Counted from the first letter of the stretch, positions 43,685 to 55,283 are shown. The stretch: 64,000 bases of DNA from Oreohelix idahoensis (GCA_024509875.1 JAMPIV010004263.1:310001-374000), one strand, 5' to 3'. Program-made: numbers and translations. Notes: a model not told the origin generated them from the letters alone.

Positions 43685-46099
43685 TGTGGTAAAGTGGGAT
43701 GTTATAAATATTTATAGGGGACTTAGTGTACTGACTGAGATCAGCTGTGAAGGTATCTGTATTTAAAAGGTGTAGTGTTTTACAGATAACCTTACTTGCT
43801 ACCACATTATACCTCAGTCAGAATTATTCTGGAATATTGTGATGACTACGTTCTATGTCTAGGGTTATGTAAATGATGAAGTGTAAGTCACAACTACAAC
43901 AGACAGATAAACAATTTAATTTATTCCACCACACTTGACAACACTGTGACACTCACACACATTTAACACTCTATAAGACTATCTTAAATGAGTCACTGGT
44001 AAAGTTTCAAATATTTATGTATTAATTACTTTCACTACTATATATATATCCTGATTCAACTACAAAGTGAACCAGGAATCACAATCAATTGTACTCACAA
44101 TTTATATGTACAGAATTTATAAATATGAATCTTGTAGTGACATATTTTATTAATATTATCCTATGTATGTCAGTTGTGTAGTAGTACTATGAGGTAATAC
44201 TGGTTTTGTTTTTCAAGCTATGTTGTTATTTGTCATCATGACTTCAAGTGTTTGTTTATCTGGGAAATAGTATGGGGGAAAAGTTCACAGTTCCTGTCAA
44301 TTTAAACAAGGTATTGTCCCTCTTTTTTACTAAAATGTCAATTTTTGAGGGGACACATAATGTTGAGCTCCACTGGCCACAGAGGCTTAACTTTCGTGAT
44401 GGCGGCAGGAAAAGACTCCTCTGCTCGATTGCTCCCCTGTGTTATGGAGACACCTCACTAGTCGCTATCTGGACCCAGGAGTATGCTGTCAGCCTCCAGA
44501 TTCAGCAAAGCTCAGACCAGGTGCTGCTCAATAACTTTAGGACCACAGTCCCTGAAACAAGAAGGTTGTACCTCCTACTTCATAACTCATTTTTAATCTA
44601 TTTCCAGACTGAACACAATACATGACAAACACTGAGTTGAGAGCGGTAGGCCAACTGTCAGCTTCATCTGAAATAATTTACACCAGTATACTCCTCCCTA
44701 ATGGTTTCTACGCCTCTGCAATTCCAGCATTATTTCTTTCTAGTCAATAAGATAGGTGTCAGTGTACTGTTTGGCCATTCCATGCAGTTTTACTTTTCTC
44801 CGACACCTTCTGTATGGGTTGGAGCACTATATAGGCCTTGCCTCATGTTCGCTACTGAACCACACACATATACAGACATAAATTATCAATTTACATTCAA
44901 TTTTCATTAAAAAGATATTGAATATCTCAAGCTTACCACAATTCATGGAATAATACACAGTTACGTTGACTGGCAATGAATATAGCACAATTTCGATCTG
45001 CCGATGTCCCAGGCTTTTATTTAGAAAAATATGCACTGGCGCTCAACGCACTGGTTCTTTAGTAAGTTTATTTGAAAATGTGGTGCTGACCTGACGCTTC
45101 TAAATGACTATATTGGCGGGTCTAACCAATCGAGCCATGTTTACACAAGCGTTTGAAAAAAAGTACTCCTACTCACGTTTCCCTAACAACAAAGAATCAA
45201 TATTTATAGCCCGACTAATCGTGTTTAGCCTTACATTTACTTCTATCCAATCAAATAGGATTTAACATGGGGACCTATTTCCCGTACAATGGTGGTTTTA
45301 AAATCTGCCACTGAGCGATTCTGATTTTGGTGTTGTCTGACACCCTCACTATTTCTTTTGGCTATAATTTGTTAATTCCTAGACTATTTGCGTAACGTTT
45401 AACATATTCTTTGTCAGCAAGTCCTAAGGAACCCAAATATATAAATTTAATGGGGCCTAGGGGCTGCTTTCAAAATATGCATTTTCTTCTAGGATAGTCG
45501 TGCTGTTGCCACCTCCTCACTTCCAAACTTTATGGTGTCTGGTGTACTGTCATGTTTTCAGACATAAAACAGTATAATGTCATGTTTCCTAATAAGCGTT
45601 TTGTAAGTTTTTTTAAAACCTAACTCTCGTATGGGTAGTGTTTTTTATCACTGTCGATTTGAAAAAAGCTAGTGCTTGTGGCCTTACACGCGTGATGACT
45701 TTAATTGTATAGCGAGACGCGTGTTTAGTGTTGTATGCGTCCCGGCTTTCAGCCCTCCCTTCTCTCTATCCTAATTCCATCTGTCTTTCGTTTATGGTAA
45801 CTTAGTGTATAAAATGACATGAATGGAATATTAAATATAGGTCAGCTTGCGTATCTCAAGGTTTTTCTTAGAAAGGCAGTACACGTTTTATCGTAGAAAG
45901 CGTGTATGCTGCAGTAGGCTTTTACTATCAACGGGAAACGTTACAAATTGCAGACGAAGTAGAAAACAAGGGGGATTTCGAGTACAGTCATTGTGACAGC
46001 ACTGTTCTTTACCATTCTTCTTTCCTTTTATTGAAGTTATTTGTTAGGCTTTACATTTACTTTTTAATTTATATATGTGGATTAGAAGTTCACACGACA
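43685..46099 (-). repeat. 5' LTR of the Gmr1-like element
   Basis: 2415 bp, TGTGGTAAAG ... CACACGACA on the + strand, unbroken. It provides the reference for the interrupted left LTR. Confidence 0.92.
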
Positions 46100-46104
46100 A
46101 TCAC
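46100..46104. repeat. Target duplication ATCAC (right)
   Basis: Matches 34786-34790; from here the RTE LINE resumes. Confidence 0.88.
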
Positions 46105-48297
46105 GCAAGAAACAAGTAAACGAGCAGGAGAAATGAGCATTAGGACCTACAAGCTGAGAGAGCCAGAAATTAAGACCAGATATCAGGGGCTTATTGCTGC
46201 AGCGGTGAGCAACACAGAAGAACGACCTGATGACTTGGAAACCCTCTGGATTAAATTCAAGGATATCATAAAGACAGCTGCTGCAGAAGCATGCGGTGAA
46301 GTCCGACTTGGGAACAAGAGAAAGAGGACACCTTGGTGGACAGAGGAAGTCAAAGAGAAAATAAGAGAGAAGAAAATGGCATGGAAACAATACTTAGGAG
46401 CTAAAAACACAACAGGACAAATGGAAAATATAGAGAATATGTGACACTCAGAACAGAAGCAAAGAACAAAGTGCTAGCAGCAAAACAGAAGTCCTGGGAA
46501 GAATTTGGAGAAAAGCTAGAAAAAGATGCACAAGAAAACCAGAAATTGTTCTATAAGACCCTAAAGAACATGAGGAAGGAAAAACAATGCCCTCTCAAAT
46601 TTATAAAGGACAAGCAAGGCAAATTGCTTACTGCCCCGAAGGAAGTAATGGGAAGATGGAAAGAATATTTCTCAGAACTCCTGGATGGTGAGCATGGTGA
46701 AGCATCAGAAATGATAAACACTAGCACAGAAGAGAAAACCAATGATGGTGAAGATGACATAAAGATGGAAGAACTGAAGGCAGCACTGGAGAAAATCAAG
46801 ATGGGCAAAGCAGCAGGGCATGATGGTATAACACCAGAAATGGTTAAGTTCATGGGAGCATCAGGCGACCTATTACTCTTAAGGGTTTTACAGGCAGCGT
46901 GGTACAACAAGACCATACCAAAGGATTGGGAGATTGCCATCATAACACCAATTTTCAAAAAGGGTGACAATCGACAGTGTGGAAACCATAGAGGCATATC
47001 CCTTCTCAGTGTCCCTGGTAAAATCTACTCTAGAATCCTAGAGCAGAGACTCCGACGCCTAGCTGAGCCACAATTGGATGAAGTCCATTGCGGATTCCGA
47101 GCAAACCGAAGTACTCAAGACCTAATCTTCACACTCAGACAGCTGAGTGAAAAGGCCCTTGAGTATAAGAGTGAGATGCATCTTTGTTTCATAGATCTGG
47201 AAAAGGCGTTTGACAGGGTCCCCTGGAGCAAACTTTGGGACTGTTTGGCAAGGAAGAATATTCCAGCACCTCTGATTCATGCTATACAGAGCTTCTACAA
47301 GTCTTGCAGAAATTATGTGAGGACAGCAAACCATAAGTCGGAAGAGTTCAGGACCACCACTCGTGTAAGACAAGGTGATATCCTATCACCTTACCTCTTC
47401 ATACTCCTTATGGACGATGTCATCAAGGCATGTAAGGAGAGAACAAGAAAGTATTCAGTGGGGTACTGGAAGATGAGACAGGTCTATATTTCGGAGCTGG
47501 CATTTGCTGATGATGTTGCCCTGATTGCTAAATCAGAGGCACATCTCCAATCCAACCTGCAAGTCTGGAAGGAAGAGCTGGAGAAGAGAGGGATGGTCAT
47601 AAGCAACTCTAAAACAAAATCCATGGTGATATCACGAGAAGAAAGAAAACATCAGATTAAGCTGGGAGAACAGGTCCTGGAGCAGGTCGACCACTTTAAA
47701 TACCTCGGAGCTATTATAGATCGAAAGGGAGGCATCAAAGAAGAGTTGGCCACTCGAAAAGCAGCAGCTGGGAGACTTTTTCAGGCCATAAATCGAGGAT
47801 TCCTCAGCAAGAGAGAGGTTGGTAAGAAAACGAAGATGGCTGTATACCGCTCCACCTATGTCCCAGTCTTGAAATACGGATGCGAGTCATGGGCAATGAC
47901 TACAACCCATAAAAGCCAGATCCAAACCTCAGAAATGAGGTATCTGAGGAAGGTGGTTGAAGTAACAAGAAGAGACATGGTACGCAACCAGACGATACGC
48001 CAAGGCCTTAAATCCTACCCCCTGCAGACCCAAGTAGAACAGTCCCAATTAAGATGGTTTGGCCATGTCTGCAGAATGGGAGAAGATCGGATACCACGAC
48101 AAGCATGGGAAACAAAGAGCCAAGGATCCAGACCCCGAGGACGACCCAGAGTCCGCTGGGAGGACAACATTAGACAATCTTTGAAGGATCGAGGACTAGA
48201 ATGGAACCAGGCCAGGAGGAAGACAGCCGATAGGATAGTCTGGCGCTCTCTCTTCCAAACCTCTACACCTCACGGTAGAAGGGGAACCACTAAGTAA
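46105..48297 (+). pseudogene. RTE reverse transcriptase, nearly intact (family A)
   Basis: This is the downstream part of the RTE LINE cut by the LTR element. A linker frame (46105-46444) leads to a 618-codon frame from 46441 to 48297. The two are in different registers because the A-run at 46425-46428 has one A fewer than the copy at 36276. RT motifs are complete, with Phe-Ala-Asp-Asp at residues 355-358. The C-terminal third carries a Trp-Phe-Gly-His and Gly-Arg-Pro-Arg-Val-Arg-Trp tail. The stop is followed at once by (TAAG)3. It is nonfunctional as it stands: no endonuclease is attached and the frame is shifted. Confidence 0.88.
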
Positions 48298-48301
48298 GTA
48301 A

Positions 48302-48314
48302 GAGTAGTGAAGTG
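48302..48314. repeat. 13-bp target duplication of the RTE element (right)
   Basis: GAGTAGTGAAGTG, identical to 33810-33822. Here it is also the first piece of the minisatellite that follows. Confidence 0.85.
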
Positions 48315-48975
48315 TTGTTTTTTGCCTTACTTGAATATTGAAGTTCTGTTTTTTTTTGCCCAATTTGAATAATGCAGTTTCGTTTGTTGTGCTCATTTTG
48401 AATAGTGAAGTTCTATTTGTTTTTGCCTTATTTGAGTAGTGACATTTTTTTGGGCCTTATTTTAACAGTGAAGTTTGTTTGTTATTTGCCCCATTTGAAT
48501 AATCAAGTTTTGTTTGATTTTGCCCAATTTAAGTAGTGAAGTTTTGTTTGTTTTTTGCCCAATTCGAATAATGAAGTTTTGTTTTGCCTTATTTTAATAG
48601 TGCAGTTTTATTAGTTTTTACCCAATTTCAATAGTAAAGCTTTGTTTGTTTTTGTCTTACTTCAGTAGTGATGTTTTTGTTTCTTACTGCTCTTTTTAAT
48701 TGGTGAAGTTTTGTTTGTTTTTGCCTTATTTCAGTAGTGAAGTTTGATTTGTGTATGTTTTATTTCAGTATTGAAGTTTGATTTGTGTATGTTTTATTTC
48801 AGTAGTGAAGTTTTATTTGTGTATGTTTTATTTCAGTAGTGAAGTTTGATTTGTTTTTGCCTTATTTCAGTATTGAAGTTATGTTTGCTTTTGCCTATAT
48901 GAGTTGTAAAGTTTTATTTTGCTTTATCTTAAAAGTGAATTTTTCTTTTGCCTTATCTTAAATATTGAATTTTTT
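48315..48975. repeat. 34-bp minisatellite, about 19 units
   Basis: Diverged units of about 34 bp with the form TTTCAGTAGTGAAGTTTTGT plus TTGTTTTTGCCTTA. Units near 48735-48880 are the most alike. The array is the target in which the RTE LINE inserted. Confidence 0.85.
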
Positions 48976-49195
48976 TTTTCAATCGTAACTCTCAAGTTTC
49001 ATCACCATTGTAGTAATTTACCTTTTGCTATATTATAAATTTAACGATGTGTACACCTTTACAGTTTCATTTTATTTGAACCACATAGATTTGAAGTGAA
49101 AACCTTTAAGTAAAGAAAAGTATTGTGGCTGAGAAATGTTAAAGGTCAGATACACAGTAAGTACAGTGTTAAATGGTATCGTCATAATCCTTCAG

Positions 49196-49800
49196 GTTCT
49201 CCAAGAAGCCTAGGCCTTCGATAACCTTATGCCAAGTCTTCGTGTCCCGTGCCATCAGCTCAAGGTTTTTCAACGTCTTTTAATTTCCTTCACGTTTTCT
49301 CCATTTCTCTTCTCCGTGTGTTCTTTGGTTAACTCTCTTAACCTGGTGATTCCAGAACAAGGACTGCCTTGTAATGCTATCAACAGGTTTCCTCAATGTG
49401 CGTCCTATCCATCGCCAGTGTCTTCTTCTCATCTCTTGTTCCACTGGCACTTGTCTGGTTCTTGTCATCTCTTGTTCCACTGGCACTTGTCTGGTTCTTG
49501 TCAACTCTTGCTCCACTGGCACTTGTCTGGTTCTTGTCATCTCTTGTTCCACTGGCACTTGTCTGGTTCTTGTCATCTCTTGTTCCACTGGCACTTGTCT
49601 GGTTCTTGTCATCTCTTGTTCCACTGGCACTTGTCTGGTTCTTGTCATCTCTTGTTCCGCTGGCACTTGTCTGGTTCTTGTCATTTCTTGTTCCTCTGGC
49701 ACTTGTCCCGTCTGGTTCTTGTCATCTCTTGTTCCACTGGCACTTGTCTGGTTCTTGTCTTGAGTTGAAGATTCTGATTTGTATGTTGGACTGTAGTTCT
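49196..49800 (-). mobile_element. RTE family B 3' tail containing the 36-bp array
   Basis: Same tail as 5705-6150 and 63186-63640: CTAGGCCTTCGATAACCTTATGCCAAG, the Trp-Arg-Trp-Ile-Gly block and GTAATGCTATCAACAGGTTT are in the same order. The single CATCTCTTGTTCCACTGG segment of those copies is here expanded into nine units. The fragment is antisense to the host gene. Confidence 0.75.
49429..49759. repeat. 36-bp tandem array, about 9 units
   Basis: Nine copies of a 36-bp unit (CATCTCTTGTTCCACTGGCA plus CTTGTCTGGTTCTTGT), one with a 6-bp addition. On the - strand each unit is 12 codons (Thr-Arg-Thr-Arg-Gln-Val-Pro-Val-Glu-Gln-Glu-Met), so the repeat stays in the LINE frame. The unrepeated form is at about 5968-6003 and 63449-63484. 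Confidence 0.95.
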
Positions 49801-50371
49801 TTGTACGTCTATATATTTCCCAATGCACTGAAATCTCTTCTCGCCTTTTCAATTCGTATTTTCATATCCTTTAAACTTGTTCAATCGTTTGGGTAGAGAA
49901 TATACATTTCATAACTGTTCAGGCACAAAAATGCAAACTATTTATACTTTCAACCAATGCAACATTATTCTCCGCCAGGCAATCTATTTCTTCCATGTCC
50001 ATAAATAGAAGGACGAAAAAATGAATTAAACTTAACCGAATGTTTTCACTTCAACTGAAAGATCGTGTTCCTTACGTATACAGTTTAATAATAAAGTTAA
50101 TTTTAGTACTTTTAACAAATTACAAAGGAGGGGTTACAAATACAAGCTGCAGATTTGAAAATTGTGCTAACATAACGCCAAGCTAGTTGACGAGAACAAA
50201 CTTGTCAATTATGTCAAGTTAGCAGATTAGGATGGTCATACGCTGGTTGAGTAAATGTAACAGTGAAGCAAATCATTCATTTTTCACATCTCTTAAAACC
50301 TTTGAAAAAACAGCCGGAACTTTCTTTCTTTGAATGAGCGAGATACCAGGTGTCCTTTTGTCAATCAGTAG
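49801..50371. other. Intron sequence, nothing recognised
   Basis: AT-rich, no supported element. Confidence 0.5.
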
Positions 50372-50690
50372 CTTTTAGCTCCCCAAGGAGCGTAGGTCTC
50401 CACCAAAGACACGCCAAGTCCTCCTGTCGCGTGCAGTGAGTTTAATGTTTGTCTATGCCTTCATCATTGTTATTTCTGTCTCAAGCTTTCGTCTCCATGT
50501 GTTCTATGGTCTGCAACTACTCCCCATGGCTTGGGGATTCCAGAATAATAAGCCTGACTAGTAAAGCTATCAACATGTTTCTCCAATGCGTGTCCAACCC
50601 ATTGGTGACAAGTGGTACCCCTGTCGCATCCCAATTTTTATCGCAAGAAGTTCAATAATTTGTCTTTTATGAAGAATTCTGCAGTCTGTT
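50372..50690 (-). mobile_element. Worn RTE family B 3' tail
   Basis: Recognised by AGCGTAGGTCTCCACCAAAG, CACGCCAAGTCCTCCTGTC and GGGGATTCCAGAATAATAAG in the tail order. Strongly mutated. A long T-rich tract (50690-50735) follows. Confidence 0.6.
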
Positions 50691-50808
50691 GGTTTTTTTT
50701 TGTGTTTTTTTTTTTTTTTTGTGTTTTTTTTTTCCTCTAAGCATATTTTTGACAATTATCGCCACCATCCTTGTCAGGAGAAAGAGGCTTTTCTAAAAGT
50801 AAAACCGA

Positions 50809-51345
50809 TTAAATATTATCCGAATCAAATAAACTCCACGAAACATTCAACAACATTGTAATAATAATAATAACAATAGCCCCCATCAGACATAAATGAC
50901 TATATGAATGCGCCCCTGAGGTGACAGTCCTCAGCTGCTTATTTTCTTGGTGGTCCTTTCGATGTTTTCTCCCTTCTTCTGCTTGTTGTAAGAGCTTATT
51001 TTCGCCCAATCTGAGGTGGCGCAGTAGACAGCATCGCCACTTGGTGCGATCGGCAGCTCTATCCTCCCAGTTTCCTGGATTTATGTTCAGTGTCATCATG
51101 TCTCTCTTGCACACATCATTGAATCTAGCTGCGGTCGCCCAACTATTCTTCTATCAGTTGTCCGCAGAAGATATCTTTCGGGATGCGACCATCTTCCATG
51201 CAGCGGACATGGGCAACCCAGCGTAGTCTGCGCTGTCTAAGCAGTGTATACATGCTTTGAAGGCCAGCTCGAGACAACATCTCGACATTTGTCACTTTAT
51301 CTTCCCACGAGATGCCGAGGATTGTAGTACTATCCACACAATTTG
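50809..51345 (-). mobile_element. LINE 3' tail (family D)
   Basis: On the - strand: Leu-Gly-Ile-Ser-Trp-Glu-Asp-Lys-Val-Thr-Asn near 51310, Arg-Leu-Arg-Trp-Val-Ala-His-Val near 51230, Glu-Asp-Gly-Arg-Ile-Pro-Lys-Asp near 51185, then Cys-Lys-Arg-Asp-Met near 51110 after stops. This is the C-terminal pattern of a second group of RTE-like LINEs. A short piece of the same family lies at 63095-63180. Confidence 0.65.
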
Positions 51346-51449
51346 ATGAAGCACAAAATATAGTTTTGTTTTAACACGCTTTTTTGGTCAAAATATATGT
51401 AATAAACATTCATACTTTTATTTTTATGTCAATGTAAAAAAAAAAAAGA

Positions 51450-51640
51450 TAAAGGATCCCGTTACACGCCCATTGAAGCATGTTGGGAATATGGTGTTAG
51501 GTCCATATTTTCTTGACCAACGGCACACTAGGGGTGATGTGATGAACATCACGCCGGCCGCCTTAACCTTCCCAGAGTAGCTCTAGTACTCATGAGGCTA
51601 GATCGACCCCGGATTCTCAATGTAATTGGCTTACTTCAAT
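51450..51640 (-). repeat. SINE type 1, lacking the tRNA head
   Basis: Matches the body of the SINE at 22008-22296 and 52310-52562 (AAAGGATCCCGTTACACG, then CACACTAGGGGTGATGTG). The A/B-box head is missing. It lies 145 bp upstream of the vWA exon. Confidence 0.7.
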
Positions 51641-51784
51641 GTAAAAGCATATATTTCTGATACCTATTCTGAACAGAAAAAAAAGAAATGAAAAGTCCAG
51701 GGGCCCCAACAAAAATAGTCCAAATAGCACCAAATATGAATGAAGCTGTTAGACAACACTTTTTTGTTTGTAATCTACTCGCAG

Positions 51785-52005
51785 ATATCTTCATTTGCAC
51801 GGATCTCCTGGACATCATCTTTGTGTTGGACGCCTCTGACGAGGTAGGACACGATAACTACGAGATAGTGCGGTACTTCGCCTCGAGACTTGCTCTTCAC
51901 TTCAAGGTTTACAAAACCAAGGCACGAATTGGAGCTGTGGCGTTTGGAGACGACATTGAGCACTTTGACCTTAATTATTGCAATTCGACAGAGACAGTTT
52001 CAGAG
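51785..52005 (+). CDS. vWA domain, first half (host gene exon d)
   Basis: A 221-bp exon with acceptor TACTCGCAG and donor GTGTGT, entering in phase 1 and leaving in phase 0. About residues 8-70 form the first half of a von Willebrand A domain. Leu-Asp-Ile-Ile-Phe-Val-Leu-Asp-Ala-Ser-Asp-Glu-Val-Gly is the first beta strand and metal-site loop, and Ala-Arg-Ile-Gly-Ala-Val-Ala-Phe-Gly-Asp the next strand. The metal-ion site usually reads Asp-x-Ser-x-Ser; here the second Ser is Glu. vWA domains bind other matrix proteins or collagen, often through that metal. The frame is open upstream into the intron, but those codons are not needed. Confidence 0.85.
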
Positions 52006-52309
52006 GTGTGTTTGTGCGTTTGTTTGTTTGTTTTTCCTCCTTTTATTCGAACCGCTAGGATTTGAGTTTTCACTCTTTATCCGTTTGTATTTGGGGTGAG
52101 TTCCAGGGATTTCTTGCAAACCCGGAGAGCTTCTACGACTCAGTAGATAAAACGTATCAGAAAAACATACCTGGCCTACTAATTGGCGGGTGATCTTTCA
52201 GAGATTAAATAATATAACCGTCTCTGTCGTGTAACAACCGGGTGTATTCCCTCGGGATCTCTAGGGCGAAAAAAGAAAGAATTGGTCAAATCCTACTCAA
52301 AAAGGTCAA

Positions 52310-52562
52310 GGTAAAGGATCCCTTTACACGACTATTGAGGTAGATTGGGAATATGGTATTAGGCCCATATTTTCTTGATGATCGCCCACACTAGAGGTGA
52401 TGTGGTCATCATCACGCCGGCGGCTTTAACCTTCCCAGAGTTGCCCTGGTACCAAATTCATGAGGCTGCGTCGACCCCGGAGTCGTTTGCGATCTAAAAA
52501 GTCCCACCTCAACTGGGGATCGAACCACGGACCACCCAGCTAGGTAGCCAGTGCACTAACCC
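52310..52562 (-). repeat. SINE type 1, full length
   Basis: B box GATCGAACC (+ strand view) near 52518 and A-box region near 52550 form the tRNA-like head. The body ends AAAGGATCCCTTTACACG near 52312. It lies 300 bp downstream of the vWA exon. Confidence 0.7.
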
Positions 52563-52815
52563 CTAATGTCCTACTCAGACATTTCATAAAAGGCTGACAA
52601 CATTAATCATTAACAACAACTACTTACCGGAACCACTGCTGTAAGAGGCACTTAGATCCCATGGTGCATTTCTGAAAGAGGAACAGCAACAGTGCTGACT
52701 CTATGTTCCATAGGGAGGAGGAAGCAGAGGAAAGAGGGATAATCTTCACAAGATGTTTTGATTGTTCCAGTTGGATGGCAAGCCAAGTATCCTGCTTTAA
52801 TTCCCCCCTCTCTCC

Positions 52816-53635
52816 TGTTCTTCACTAATCTCCTTCTCTCACTCGACTTTCACTCCCCGTCTTCACTAATCTCCTTCTCTCACTCGACTTTCACTCCCCG
52901 TCTTCACTAATCTCCTTCTCTCACTCGACTTTCACTCCCCGTCTTCACTAATCTCTTTCTCTCGCTCGACTCTTTCACTTCCCGTCTTCACTAATCTCTT
53001 TCTCTCGCTCGACTCTGTAACTCCCCGTCTTCACTATTCCCTTTCTCTCGCTCGACTCTTTCACTCCCCGTCTTCACTATTCTTTTTCTCTCGCTCGACT
53101 CTTTCACTCCCCGTCTTCACTAATCTCCTTCTCTCACTCGACTTTCACTCCCCTTCTTCACTAATCTCCTTCTCTCACTCGACTGTCACTCCCCGTCTTC
53201 ACTCCCCGTCTTCACTATTCTTTTTCTCTCGCTCGACTCTTTCACTCCCCGTCTTCACTAATCTCCTTCTCTCACTCGACTTTCACTCCCCGTCTTCACT
53301 AATCTCCTTCTCTCACTCGACTTTCACTCCCCGTCTTCACTAATCTCCTTCTCTCACTCGACTTTCACTCCCCGTCTTCACTAATCTCCTTCTCTCGCTC
53401 GACTCTTTCACTCCCCGTCTTCACTAATCTCCTTCTCTCGCTCGACTCTTTCACTCCCCGTCTTCACTAATCTCCTTCTCTCACTCGACTTTCACTCCCC
53501 GTCTTCACTAATCTCCTTCTCTCACTCGACTTTCACTCCCCGTCTTCACTAATCTCCTTCTCTCACTCGACTTTCACTCCCCGTCTTCACTAATCTCCTT
53601 CTCTCACTCGACTTTCACTCCCCTTCTTCACTAAC
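52816..53635. repeat. 41/44-bp pyrimidine-rich minisatellite, about 20 units
   Basis: Units of CTTCACTAATCTCCTTCTCT plus CACTCGACTTTCACTCCCCGT (41 bp), alternating with a 44-bp form containing CGACTCTTTCACT. Almost pure C/T on the + strand, in the intron after the first vWA exon. Confidence 0.93.
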
Positions 53636-54998
53636 CTCGCTAACTACTATCTTTCTTTCTCGTCTCCATCACTCTTCAGACAGTGCCCTGAGGGCCCGCA
53701 CCGCTGCAGCGCCCAATAGCTGGTTCTATTTGATGGCCTATAGTTCATGAGGATGTAAAAGGTATTGATAGATTGATAATGAACAGGGACAAAAGAAATG
53801 GTGATTTTACGTCTGCCCAATAAAACATTAAAAAAATGTTTTCTCATAGTGTATCCGTTGGATCAAGGGGTATAAAAAAGGGGGTTAAAGGGAAGCAAAA
53901 ACGTAGATTAGTAGTTTAATCAGTAGCTCCCCTTTATGTTAGCTATCACGTTATAGAGTTAAAAATAATACATGAGTTCTTGATGAATTTTGTTAACGAG
54001 AGCGCGCCACGAGTTGCACGAATCACAGGGGGAGACAGTAGGAGAGAGCGAAAGGTCAGAGTGTGTGGTGGAAAGTTCACTATTTGGTCTTGATAGTGTA
54101 AAGACCACAAGAATCTCAGGTGTAGATTTCTTGAGTGTGATATAGCTGGGTATTGTGCTTATGTCGAGTCAACCCTGTAATAACAGTTGTCCCAAGCTGA
54201 CAATAGATAGAGAACGTGAGTGATATTAGAAGGAATATGATTTCATCAGTGTATTTCGAGAACAGCTGGAAGATTTGCTCATTTTGTCAGGTATGTGTAC
54301 CTTGAGATATGAAAATTAGGTCATCTAACGCTACTCAGTGTGAAAATACAGTCTTGAGACTGAACTAAGAACCCCGAAGACGTCCGGTCATCATAAGATG
54401 ATAATTTCAAGCAAGATCAGATAACACTTCTAAGTAGATTAGGGAAAAGACTTAGACAGTGAGAGGCGTGACAAACTAAAGTAGACAAGGCAGTGGGGTG
54501 CACCTGTAAGCTAATTGAGAAGCCTGAAAGTAGAGTAAATACAGAAGGAGCTAGAATTAACTTTATTATTGCAACCTTGTTTGAGAACTGCAAATTTATG
54601 TTATGCTGCTACGACGTTCGAAATTTATTATGTATTGACGATGCAGGGAGCGCCTAAATAAATGCTAAAAAGAAAACCAACTGAGTCAAAAGATTATTGC
54701 GCCTCTATGTTGTGCAGTGTGAAAGTAGATTATTGAAAAGATAAGCAAATAAATTTACGAAGCACAATGATCGAACCTACTATACGATTACGTGGAAGCG
54801 TCGACTACCATTCTGAGACCCCAGTGGTCACAATAGTAAGTAATTATGTATAGCAAGACGCATATATCTGCAACGGGATTAAAGACAAGCATATGGACTC
54901 TGTCCTGCACAATGTTCAGGGGAATCTGAGAAGACAAAGAAAAATTATGCTTATTGCCCCCTCGAAAATGGCGTTTGAGATGACTATTACGAGGTTGA
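53636..54998. other. Intron sequence, possible solo LTR 53850-54832
   Basis: No coding signal. A stretch starting TGTATCCG (53850) and ending GTGGTCACA (54832) is flanked on both sides by ATAG. This could be a 983-bp solo LTR with a 4-bp duplication, but four matching bases found by eye are weak evidence. Confidence 0.3.
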
Positions 54999-55283
54999 AC
55001 GAACGAACGAACGAAATCTTTATTTCATCGGGGTAGAGAAACAGGCGGTAGGTGTCCAGCGAAATCCTAGAATCTCTCTCAATGCCGGAAGAAACTCCTG
55101 GCGCCAGGCCCTACGCCTATTGGGCGAGATGCTTATAACCAGTAACTGCTAACTTTCCGCGTTGTGCCGACACCATAATGTGAAGCCGGAGTGTTCCATC
55201 AATTATATTGCCTGTACTGGGAGCGAACCCGGAACCTTAGAATTAGAGGCGGATGCCAAACGTCTTAGCCAGACCGATCCTCT
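54999..55283 (-). repeat. tRNA-derived SINE (type 3) with (GTTC)n tail
   Basis: On the - strand a tRNA-like head has A-box-like TGGCTAAGACGTTTGG and B box GGTTCGCTCCC (near 55225). The body ends with AATAAAGATTTC and four GTTC repeats at 55000-55015. The layout head-body-simple repeat is that of a complete SINE. Confidence 0.7.

Larger units (their letters stand above)
34791..46099 (-). mobile_element. LTR retrotransposon with pol order PR-IN-RT-RH (Gmr1-like)
   Basis: TG...CA LTRs at 34791-39224 (containing a later insertion) and 43685-46099, flanked by ATCAC at 34786-34790 and 46100-46104. Both LTRs are 2415 bp once the later insertion and its extra duplication are discounted. The 4.46-kb interior codes on the - strand for Gag, protease, integrase, RT and RNase H, in that order. 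Sequence motifs are Ty3-type, but integrase precedes RT as in Ty1/copia. That combination is established for the Gmr1 group of elements. Near-identical LTRs indicate a recent insertion. It lies inside the RTE LINE of 33823-48301. Confidence 0.9.
33823..48301 (+). mobile_element. RTE-type LINE (family A), full length, split by an LTR element
   Basis: The element runs 33823-34790 and resumes 46105-48301, about 3.17 kb together, the usual size for RTE LINEs. It is flanked by the 13-bp duplication GAGTAGTGAAGTG (33810-33822 and 48302-48314). Its start is a GC-rich leader, then an apurinic-type endonuclease, RT and a C-terminal Trp/Arg-rich tail. It ends in (TAAG)3 with no poly(A), as RTE elements do. 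The break is caused by the LTR element at 34791-46099. Confidence 0.88.
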
